Assembly: GCF_029868855.1 (NCBI RefSeq)
Contig: NZ_JARWOV010000046.1
Location: 1 to 34,504 of the forward strand
Direction of reading: 5' to 3'
DNA length: 34,504 nt
Origin: Nocardia carnea
GTDB lineage: Bacteria > Actinomycetota > Actinomycetes > Mycobacteriales > Mycobacteriaceae
The first letter of the stretch is position 1; each line of letters starts with the position of its first letter. Of the stretch, positions 24,112-30,380 are shown piece by piece. A program made the translations under genes and the position numbers. The notes under the pieces are model-generated. The model did no database searches. It saw only the letters and a program-made list of their open reading frames with translations, and was not told where the DNA came from.

Positions 24112-25157
24112 GTCCGCAGACAGCGCCGGCCGCTCCGATCACGCGCGCACCCGCGACGGTCGCGCTGGTGCTGCTCGGGCTGGTGGTACTCGCCGTTTCG
24201 ATGGCGTTCACGATCACCATCGGGCCCGCGGAGTTGTCCATCGGCGATGTCTACGCTGTGCTGTTCGACAAGCTCGGCATCGGCAGCTCGGAGGTCTCGG
24301 CGATCCGGGAGGGCATCGTCTGGGAATTGCGGCTACCGCGGACACTGCTCGCCGCGATCTGCGGCGCGGGACTGGCCGTCTGCGGGGCGATCATGCAATC
24401 GCTGCTGCGCAACCCCCTCGCCGACCCGTTCGTTCTCGGCATCTCCTCCGGCGCTTCCACCGGCGCGGTACTCGTGGCGGTGCTCGGGGTGGGCGGTGGT
24501 CTGGTATCGCTGTCCACCGGAGCCCTGGTCGGAGCGCTGGTCTCCTTCGGGCTCGTGCTGCTGCTGGCGGCGGGCGCCGGCGGCGGGGCGGCCAAGGTGG
24601 TGCTGGCGGGGGTCGCGGGCACCCAGTTGTTCTCCGCGCTCACCTCATTCATCGTGCTGTCCTCCGCCGACGCCGAACGGACCCGCGGCATCCTGTTCTG
24701 GCTGCTGGGGTCGCTGGCGGGCGCGAGCTGGACCGATGTCACGGTCACCGCGCTGGTCTGCGCCGCCGGTTTCGTACTGTGCTGGTGGCGCCATTCCGCG
24801 CTGGACGCGTTCACTTTCGGGTCGTCGGCGGCGGCGACGCTGGGCATCGCGGTCGGGCGCACCCGGCTGCTGCTGCTCGTCGTCACCGCCCTGATGACCG
24901 CGGTGCTGGTGAGCGCGGCCGGGGCGATCGGTTTCGTCGGCCTGGTCCTTCCGCACGCCGCCCGGTTCCTGGTGGGACCCCGGCACAGCCGGCTGCTGCC
25001 GGTCTGCGCCGTTCTCGGGGCGGTGCTGCTGGTCTGGGTGGACGCGGTGGCGCGAACCGTTTTCGCGCCGCAGGAGGTGCCGGTCGGGGTGGTCACCGCG
25101 TTGATCGGGGTCCCGGCGTTCGCGCTGCTGCTGTTCCGCACCCGGAGCACCGAATGA
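24108..25157 (+). CDS. FecCD/BtuC-family ABC transporter permease
   Basis: 349 residues starting at a GTG that overlaps the previous stop (GTGA, 24108-24111). About ten membrane segments. Family blocks visible are LRLPRTLLAAICGAGLAVCG, RNPLADPFVLGISSGAS, and AAGAIGFVGLVLPHAAR, the last near the loop that contacts the ATPase. It forms the membrane channel with the downstream ATPase and receives ligand from the upstream lipoprotein. Length and topology match BtuC/FecD-type permeases. The riboswitch context points to cobalamin or a related corrinoid. Confidence 0.93.
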   Translation: MSPQTAPAAPITRAPATVALVLLGLVVLAVSMAFTITIGPAELSIGDVYAVLFDKLGIGSSEVSAIREGIVWELRLPRTLLAAICGAGLAVCGAIMQSLLRNPLADPFVLGISSGASTGAVLVAVLGVGGGLVSLSTGALVGALVSFGLVLLLAAGAGGGAAKVVLAGVAGTQLFSALTSFIVLSSADAERTRGILFWLLGSLAGASWTDVTVTALVCAAGFVLCWWRHSALDAFTFGSSAAATLGIAVGRTRLLLLVVTALMTAVLVSAAGAIGFVGLVLPHAARFLVGPRHSRLLPVCAVLGAVLLVWVDAVARTVFAPQEVPVGVVTALIGVPAFALLLFRTRSTE

Positions 25158-25203
25158 CCCGGTACCCCGGCCGGGCGGCGGGCCACAGGACGCAGGTGAG
25201 CAG

Positions 25204-25986
25204 ATGACACTGAGCGGCACACACCTGTCGTGGACCCGCGGCGGCAATCTGGTCGTCGACGATATCGATATCCGGCCGCGTCCCGGGCAAACGGTCGGGT
25301 TGCTCGGGCCGAACGGGTCCGGCAAATCCTCGTTGCTGCGGCTGCTGGCGGGTATCTCGCGACCCGATCGCGGCACGGTCACCCTCGATGGCACGCCCCT
25401 GGACCGCCTCGGCCGGCGCCCGCTGGCCCGCCGGGTCGCGATGGTCGGCCAGCACGCACATACCGAGGTCGATATCACCGTGCGCGATGTCGTCCGCCTG
25501 GGCCGGATCCCGCACCGCGACCTGTTCGGCTCCGACCCGCAGGAGGAAGAGTCGATCGACCGTGCGCTACACGCCACCGGTCTGGCCGAACACGCGCACC
25601 GCACCTGGCGCACTCTCTCCGGCGGCGAACGGCAGCGCGCCCAGATCGCCCGCGCCCTGGCGCAGGAACCCACCGAACTGCTGCTGGACGAGCCCACCAA
25701 CCATCTCGATATCGCCCACCAGCTCGAGATCCTGGATCTGATCACCGGACTACCCATCACCACCGTGGTGGCCCTGCACGACCTGAACCTCGCGGCGATG
25801 TTCTGCGACTACGTGCTGGTGCTCGACCGCGGCCGGGTCGCCGCCCACGGTTGTCCCGCGGCAACCCTGACCGAGGAACTCGTCCACGACGTCTACGGTG
25901 TGCGCGCCACCGTCATCGTCGATGACGGCACACCCGTGATCCGCTATCGCCGAACAGTCGCATCCCCGCATTCTGCCGACCGTTGA
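25204..25986 (+). CDS. ABC transporter ATP-binding protein (BtuD/FecE-like)
   Basis: 260 residues. Walker A GPNGSGKSS (about 38-46), Q-loop in VGQHAHTEVDITV, ABC signature LSGGERQRAQIARALAQ, Walker B LLLDEPTNHLD, and the switch His in VALHDLNLAAMF. It energises the FecCD-type permease. AGGTGAGCAG precedes the ATG, 46 bases after the permease stop, so it is the last gene of the riboswitch-controlled operon. Specificity follows from the operon and not from this subunit. Confidence 0.93.
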   Translation: MTLSGTHLSWTRGGNLVVDDIDIRPRPGQTVGLLGPNGSGKSSLLRLLAGISRPDRGTVTLDGTPLDRLGRRPLARRVAMVGQHAHTEVDITVRDVVRLGRIPHRDLFGSDPQEEESIDRALHATGLAEHAHRTWRTLSGGERQRAQIARALAQEPTELLLDEPTNHLDIAHQLEILDLITGLPITTVVALHDLNLAAMFCDYVLVLDRGRVAAHGCPAATLTEELVHDVYGVRATVIVDDGTPVIRYRRTVASPHSADR

Positions 25987-26065
25987 CGCCGTGTCGCCGC
26001 TGCCGTTGATCGGAGGTGCGCACCCCGCGCCGGCATCGGATGATCGATGGCTCCGGAATAATCAA

Positions 26066-26095
26066 TGGAACGCGACGGAGCCCGTTGCGTACAGT
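26066..26095 (+). promoter_or_regulatory. Putative promoter of the first Y-RNA unit (TGGAAC-N18-TACAGT)
   Basis: TGGAAC (26066-26071) and TACAGT (26090-26095) are 18 bases apart, and the same arrangement recurs before unit 2. Transcription would start near 26102, 14 bases before the closing stem of unit 1. The flanking block GTTCCGGATACGGC is conserved in both copies. Confidence 0.4.
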
Positions 26096-26115
26096 TCCGG
26101 ATACGGCGCATCGCA

Positions 26116-26253
26116 GCGGGTGGGCCGGAGTCGATCGGTTACCTTTCTAATCAGCAGGTCGCGGGTTCGAATCCCGCCACGTCCGCCCATATGGACGTGT
26201 AGCTCAGCTGGTAGAGCAGCCGACCTTCCGGTCACACCACCACGCCCACCCGC
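26116..26253 (+). ncRNA. Y RNA unit 1 with complete circularly permuted tRNA-like module (YrlA type)
   Basis: The ends GCGGGTGGGC (26116-26125) and GCCCACCCGC (26244-26253) form a perfect 10-bp stem. Inside, the order is: conserved TCGGTTACC; T arm GCGGG-TTCGAAT-CCCGC (26161-26177); acceptor 3' strand CACGTCC (26178-26184); loop GCCCATAT; acceptor 5' strand GGACGTG (26193-26199); D arm GCTC-AGCTGGTA-GAGC (26202-26217); an anticodon-stem-like GCCGA; then TTCCGGTCACACCACCAC. The 7-bp acceptor, 5-bp T stem and 4-bp D stem have exact tRNA dimensions, but 5' and 3' halves are swapped and the anticodon loop is replaced by the stem leading to the RNA ends. This is the layout of bacterial Y RNAs bound by Ro60, whose gene lies downstream. 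Confidence 0.85.
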
Positions 26254-26313
26254 CCTGCGATCGGCCGTGTCCCGGCCTTTCGCCCGCCGAATATCGCATA
26301 CGCGGAAAATCGG

Positions 26314-26342
26314 TGGAGCGCACCGGGTCCGGTGCGTAGAGT
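26314..26342 (+). promoter_or_regulatory. Putative promoter of the second Y-RNA unit (TGGAGC-N17-TAGAGT)
   Basis: TGGAGC (26314-26319) and TAGAGT (26337-26342) mirror the promoter of unit 1, followed by the same GTTCCGGATACGGC block. The duplication therefore includes the promoter, not just the RNA. Confidence 0.4.
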
Positions 26343-26361
26343 TCCGGATACGGCACATCAC

Positions 26362-26490
26362 GCGGGTGGGCCGGCGTGAATCGGTTTTCGGGATCCACGG
26401 TCGCGGGTTCGAATCCCGCCGCGGCCCTCGAGGTCGTGTAGCTCAGCGGATAGAGCAGTGGACTTCCGGTCACACACCACGCCCACCCGC
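26362..26490 (+). ncRNA. Y RNA unit 2 with complete circularly permuted tRNA-like module
   Basis: It is closed by the same perfect stem as unit 1 (26362-26371 with 26481-26490). T arm GCGGG-TTCGAAT-CCCGC (26403-26419), acceptor CGCGGCC/GGTCGTG (26420-26426 with 26432-26438; seven pairs including two G-U) closed by the five-base loop CTCGA, and D arm GCTC-AGCGGATA-GAGC (26441-26456). GTGGA after the D arm pairs with TCCAC before a four-base variable loop GGTC, a proper 5-bp anticodon-like stem. The acceptor differs from unit 1 in sequence while staying paired, which is covariation. The conserved flanks TCGGTTTTC and TTCCGGTCACACACCAC match unit 1. Confidence 0.85.
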
Positions 26491-26507
26491 ATGTCGTGCC
26501 GCGCAAC

Positions 26508-26618
26508 GAGAACGGGCCGACGTCGGCCGGTTATCTGGCATATACGGGTTCGAATCCTGCATGCATCCGGGGAACCTCGGGTACATGAACTCCGGCCGGC
26601 ACCATCATGCCCGTTCTC
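26508..26618 (+). ncRNA. Y RNA unit 3, degenerate: T loop kept, D arm lost
   Basis: Perfect closing stem GAGAACGGGC (26508-26517) with GCCCGTTCTC (26609-26618), different from units 1 and 2 but fully complementary. It keeps the 5' motif GGGCCG...CCGGTTATC and the 3' motif CCGGCACCATCAT-GCCC. A tRNA T loop GGGTTCGAATCCTG is present (26546-26559). An acceptor-like stem of nine pairs out of ten (ATGCATCCGG with TCGGGTACAT) follows, closed by a short loop, but no D arm is found. It starts only 17 bases after unit 2, so it is probably cut from a shared transcript. Confidence 0.7.
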
Positions 26619-26636
26619 CGCGCGCACCGTCACGGT

Positions 26637-26712
26637 GGGGAGCGGGCCGCGAGCCTGTCGGTTATCTTTCGGGTAGATCATCCCGGCGGACACCACATAC
26701 GCCCGTCTCCCC
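26637..26712 (+). ncRNA. Y RNA unit 4, minimal: tRNA-like module replaced by a small hairpin
   Basis: Closing stem GGGGAGCGGGC (26637-26647) with GCCCGTCTCCCC (26701-26712): eleven pairs with one bulged T. The 5' motif GGGCCG...TCGGTTATC and the 3' motif CGGACACCACATAC-GCCC are retained. Between them is only ATCT-TTCGGGT-AGAT, a 4-bp hairpin, so the unit is about 76 bases instead of 130-138. It ends 37 bases before the Ro60 start codon. Confidence 0.6.
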
Positions 26713-26749
26713 GCATGCCCGGACACCGGGCCGAAGGAAGGGGAAACCG

Positions 26750-28351
26750 ATGGACGCACTGGCACGGATCGATCTGCGCAGCACACCGCAGCGCGAACAG
26801 GCCGACAACCGGCAGGTGCCGAACAACGCGGGTGGGTGGACGTTCGAGGTCACCCCGCAGGTGCGGTTGCGCCGTTTCCTCACCCTCGGCACCGACGGCG
26901 GCACCTACTATGTCGGCACCCGGGAACTCACCCGCGAAAACGCCGCTGTAGTAGTCGAATTCGCGCAGGAGCGGACCGCGGAACTGGTTGCCGAGATCGT
27001 CGAGATCTCGGTGTCCGGCCGGGCACCGCGGCAGAATCCGGCGCTGTTCGCGCTGGCTGCCGCAGCCGCGCTGGGCGATATCGAGGGCCGGCGCACCGCG
27101 CTGGCGGCGCTACCCTTGGTGGCGCGCACCGGAACCCACCTGTTCCTGTTCGCGCGCTATATCGAACAGTTCCGTGGCTGGGGCCGCGGCCTGCGCCGTG
27201 CTGTCGCGAACTGGTACACGAGCCGGCCGATCGACGAAATCGCCTACCAGGCCGTGAAGTACCGGCAGCGGGAGGGGTGGACCCACCGCGACCTGCTGCG
27301 CCTGTCGCACCCGGAAACCACCGAGGACGAGCGTAAGCGGCTGTTCGACTGGATCTGCGGACGCGCACCCGCCCTGGACGGGCTGCGGCTCGTGGAGGGG
27401 TTCCATCGCGCACAGACCGCCGAGGTCGCCGCGATTCCCGCGCTGGTCCACGAATACCGGCTGTCGTGGGAGATGCTGCCCGATACCGCGCTCACCGAGC
27501 CCGCGGTATGGGAAGCACTGCTGGACATCGGCCTACCGCAGACCGCGCTCATGCGGCAGCTGCCGCGGCTCACCGGCCTCGGACTGCTGGACCCGCTCGC
27601 CGCGCGTACCCGTACGGTGGCCGCGCAGCTGGCGGATCCGGACCGGTTGCGGCGCGGCCGGGTGCACCCGGTGAACGTATTGGTCGCAATGCGCACCTAT
27701 GCCGCCGGCCGCGGTGTGCGCGGACGCGGCACCTGGACACCGGCGCAGCCGATCGTCGATGCCCTGGACGCGGCGTTCTACGCGGCGTTCCAGACGGTGG
27801 AGCCCACCGGAAAGCGGCATCTGCTCGCGCTGGACGTCTCGGGATCGATGACTGCTCCGATCGCGGGTCTGCCGTTGTCGGCGCGGGAGGCCAGTGCGGC
27901 GCTCGCGCTGGTGACCGCGGCGACCGAAACGCAGCACCGGATCGTCGGGTTCACCGCGCGCGAGGGCGGAGCGAACTACCGGGACTCCGCGCTACGGCAG
28001 GTCGATATCAGCCCGCGGCAGCGGCTCGACGATGCGATCCGCGCCGTGTCGAACCTGCCGTTCGGCGGTACGGATTGCTCGCTGCCGATGCGGTACGCGC
28101 TGGAACGCGGTATCGATGTGGACGTGTTCGTGGTCCTCACCGACAACGAGACCTGGGCCGGAAAAGAACACCCGCACCAGTCGTTGCGGCGCTACCGCGA
28201 GCAGGTCAACCCCCAGGCCAAGCTGGTGGTGGTGGGAATGACCGCGAGTAATTTCTCCATCGCCGACCCGCGGGACGCCGGAATGCTCGATATCGCCGGT
28301 TTCGACGCGGCGGTGCCGGCCCTGCTGGCCGACTTCGCCCGCGGGAATTGA
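26750..28351 (+). CDS. rsr: Ro60/Rsr-family TROVE domain RNA-binding protein
   Basis: 533 residues from the ATG at 26750, preceded by GAAGGAAGGGG. The frame is open far upstream, but that part is the Y-RNA array and does not resemble protein. The N-terminal TROVE domain (about 15-360) is a ring of helical repeats (ADNRQVPNNAGGWTFEV, LRRFLTLGTDGGTYY, FLFARYIEQFRGWGRGLRRA, KYRQREGWTHRDLLRLSHP, LPRLTGLGLLD). The C-terminal vWA domain has an intact MIDAS: DVSGS, the Thr of GGTDCSLPM and VVLTDNETWAG. Ro60 proteins hold Y RNAs and misfolded RNA and can gate nucleases such as PNPase. The four Y-RNA units directly upstream on the same strand fit this. No RtcB ligase gene is adjacent. Confidence 0.95.
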   Translation: MDALARIDLRSTPQREQADNRQVPNNAGGWTFEVTPQVRLRRFLTLGTDGGTYYVGTRELTRENAAVVVEFAQERTAELVAEIVEISVSGRAPRQNPALFALAAAAALGDIEGRRTALAALPLVARTGTHLFLFARYIEQFRGWGRGLRRAVANWYTSRPIDEIAYQAVKYRQREGWTHRDLLRLSHPETTEDERKRLFDWICGRAPALDGLRLVEGFHRAQTAEVAAIPALVHEYRLSWEMLPDTALTEPAVWEALLDIGLPQTALMRQLPRLTGLGLLDPLAARTRTVAAQLADPDRLRRGRVHPVNVLVAMRTYAAGRGVRGRGTWTPAQPIVDALDAAFYAAFQTVEPTGKRHLLALDVSGSMTAPIAGLPLSAREASAALALVTAATETQHRIVGFTAREGGANYRDSALRQVDISPRQRLDDAIRAVSNLPFGGTDCSLPMRYALERGIDVDVFVVLTDNETWAGKEHPHQSLRRYREQVNPQAKLVVVGMTASNFSIADPRDAGMLDIAGFDAAVPALLADFARGN

Positions 28352-28741
28352 TCCCAGCCCGGCACATGGGTCCGGCCGGCGCGGCCTGGTTCACCACGGC
28401 TTTCGCGCGACTCCTCGGCATGCAGGCCGTCCCGGTCGGCACGTATTCGACGACATTCGCAGTGTGGGGCGTAGTTTCGCCGATAGCCGTGGCCGTCATC
28501 GACCGGTCGGGGCGCGCCGGTCGGGGCAGGCTGCCCGCGCCTACGTCGAAAGCTGCACCTGCGGCATGCTTCCGACCCGCTCCGATCGCGGGACAGCAGT
28601 GCGCGCGACCGGAACCGTCGAGCTCGAAATCGCGGCCCGGTGGCGCACTGACGCCACCCACGGCGCGCAAACAAGAGTTGCCGGGCGATTGCCGATATCA
28701 TCACAGGACCCCGAAGCAACCCTGGAGTACAGGTAGTACCG
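28352..28741. other. Intergenic region after the Ro60 gene
   Basis: About 390 bases. Several frames are open, but none shows a ribosome-binding site with a plausible protein. It may contain remnants of a decayed gene. No further Y-RNA-like closing stem or TTCGAAT loop was seen here. Confidence 0.4.
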
Positions 28742-29623
28742 ATGACATCCCAGCCGAGCACGCTATCCGCCGAACCGCCTGAAGCCGAGGCGGGTCCGGG
28801 TGTGCAGGCGGGCCCGCGACGGGTGCCGCCGAGCGGCTTCTTCCCGCCGCCGCGGGAACTACGTGGCAACCTCAACGGCTGGACCTACCCGGCGGTGTTC
28901 CTGGTGGCCGTTCTGGCCACTTTCCTCGCGGCCCAGGCCGCACTGTCCCTCGATTCCGGCGAACCGCTGCTCACCGCGCTGTATATCGCGGCCACGGTCT
29001 GGGTGGCCTCCTTCCTGCCGATGATCTCCGCGACTTCGCGGGGGCGGTCCCGGATCAGGGTCGACGGTGCGCGGTTCGCCAGCGACCGCGGCGCGCTGGT
29101 GGTACGCCGCTCGCTCGGCTACGAGATCGCGCTGGTGATCTGCTTCCTGAGCCCGGCGGCACTCTGCGCGATCTACGGGATCGGAGTACTGACCGGCGAT
29201 CTCACCCTGCGGCTGCCGGTTCCCCCGTGGCTCGCGATCACGGTCGCGGTGGTGCTGCTCGGATATCTCGTCGTCTACGCGCGGCGCCCGGAGATCCGCC
29301 GCCTGGTGCTCACCCCGATGCATATCGTGGTGCCCACCAAAACCTCCATCGGCAACCGGGTGAGCTGGACGGCCCTGGAACGGGTCGCCGTCCGGTCGCG
29401 CAACAATTCCAAGGGCACCATCCGCATAGAATCCCCCGGCCGACGGCCCGGTCGCACCAGGATCAAACGGATACACGCGGAGAAACTCTCGATCGGAGCG
29501 GCGGGAACATACTGGCTGATCCGCTTCTATCACGAACACCCAGAAGCACGCGCCGAACTGTCCGACGAACGCGCGGTCGAGCGGTTACGCAACTACGGGG
29601 TCGTGGATCCTTTCTCCATATGA
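28742..29623 (+). CDS. Four-helix membrane protein of unknown function
   Basis: 293 residues. A proline-rich cytosolic N-terminus (about 1-45) is followed by two membrane segments (PAVFLVAVLATFLAAQAAL and LLTALYIAATVWVASFLPMI), a charged loop, and two more (ALVICFLSPAALCAIYGIGV and LAITVAVVLLGYLVVYA). The C-terminal about 110 residues are soluble and basic, with a PH-like beta pattern (RRLVLTPMHIVVPTKTSIG, then VSWTALERVAVRS and GTIRIESPGRRPGR). I recognise no named family. It is a single gene between the Ro60 gene and endonuclease V on the same strand, too far from either for an obvious operon. Confidence 0.75.
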   Translation: MTSQPSTLSAEPPEAEAGPGVQAGPRRVPPSGFFPPPRELRGNLNGWTYPAVFLVAVLATFLAAQAALSLDSGEPLLTALYIAATVWVASFLPMISATSRGRSRIRVDGARFASDRGALVVRRSLGYEIALVICFLSPAALCAIYGIGVLTGDLTLRLPVPPWLAITVAVVLLGYLVVYARRPEIRRLVLTPMHIVVPTKTSIGNRVSWTALERVAVRSRNNSKGTIRIESPGRRPGRTRIKRIHAEKLSIGAAGTYWLIRFYHEHPEARAELSDERAVERLRNYGVVDPFSI

Positions 29624-29673
29624 GCCGGCGGCGGAGACCTGCGCGGCCGAAGCCATGATGCGGGTGCGCGGAT

Positions 29674-29685
29674 TAGGCTCCGAGC
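29674..29685 (+). promoter_or_regulatory. Putative -10 box TAGGCT before nfi, leaderless spacing
   Basis: TAGGCT (29674-29679) plus six bases reaches the ATG at 29686, with no Shine-Dalgarno sequence in between. It is the same arrangement as at four other genes in this window. Confidence 0.45.
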
Positions 29686-30345
29686 ATGGTCCAGGTGCGG
29701 CAGATGCACGAATGGGTGGTGACCGAGGAGGAGGCCGTCGCGATACAGCTGCGACTCCGGTCGCAGGTCGCGGTCGGCGACGACCATGGGCCGGTACGGC
29801 GGGTGGCCGGGCTGGATGTGGCCTACCGGGACCCGGATACCGCCGTCGGGGTGGTGACGGTACTCGACGCCGCATCGTTGACGGTGCTGGACCAGGCCGT
29901 CGTCCGGGAGCGGATCGACTTCCCCTATATCTCGGGTCTTTTCGCCTTCCGTGAGGTCCCCGCACTGACCCGGGCACTGGAGAAGCTGACCGTGGAACCC
30001 GACGCACTCGTCTGCGACGGCCACGGACTGGCCCATCCCCGCCGCTTCGGCCTGGCAGCGCACCTCGGTGTGCTCACCGGCCTGCCGAGTATCGGTGTCG
30101 CTAAGAACTCCTACGGGGAGTTCAGCGCACCCGGACCCGATCGCGGCGACTGGCGCCCGGTGACCGCCGACGGTGAGATCGTCGGCCGCGTCCTGCGCAC
30201 ACAGCGCGGGGTCAAACCGGTCTTCGTCTCGGTCGGCCACCGCTTCACCCTCGACTCGGCCTGCGATCTCGTGCTGCGCCTGGCGCCCCGCTACCGGCTG
30301 CCGGAAACCACGCGCACGGCCGACCATCTGGGCCGTATTTCCTGA
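29686..30345 (+). CDS. nfi: Endonuclease V (deoxyinosine 3' endonuclease)
   Basis: 219 residues, the normal length. Motifs in order: VAGLDVAY with catalytic Asp44, FPYISGLFAFRE with Glu90 and the PYIxGxxxFRE wedge, VCDGHGLAHPRRFGLAAHLG with Asp111, then TGLPSIGVAKN and the late DHLGR. The enzyme nicks DNA (and in some species RNA) one base 3' of inosine produced by adenine deamination. All metal ligands visible to me are intact. It is convergent with proB. Confidence 0.95.
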   Translation: MVQVRQMHEWVVTEEEAVAIQLRLRSQVAVGDDHGPVRRVAGLDVAYRDPDTAVGVVTVLDAASLTVLDQAVVRERIDFPYISGLFAFREVPALTRALEKLTVEPDALVCDGHGLAHPRRFGLAAHLGVLTGLPSIGVAKNSYGEFSAPGPDRGDWRPVTADGEIVGRVLRTQRGVKPVFVSVGHRFTLDSACDLVLRLAPRYRLPETTRTADHLGRIS

Positions 30346-30380
30346 GCCGGGTCGCCGGCCGCCCGCAACGACCGGGGCAG

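Noticed and set aside
26161..26217. One or more tRNA genes or tRNA pseudogenes suggested by TTCGAAT and GCTCAGCTGGTAGAGC
   Set aside because: The T arm comes before the D arm, the acceptor strands face each other across a short loop, and a long outer stem encloses the whole; no anticodon loop can be formed. A Y RNA with tRNA-like module explains all of this.
26100..26720. CRISPR array, because of repeated similar segments
   Set aside because: Only four units of unequal length (76-138 bases) with internal complementarity occur; there are no uniform short repeats and spacers and no cas genes.
25991..26749. Long N-terminal extension of the Ro60 protein in the same open frame
   Set aside because: It would translate through the Y-RNA array and gives Arg/Pro-rich sequence without domain features; the ribosome-binding site and family alignment both support the ATG at 26750.
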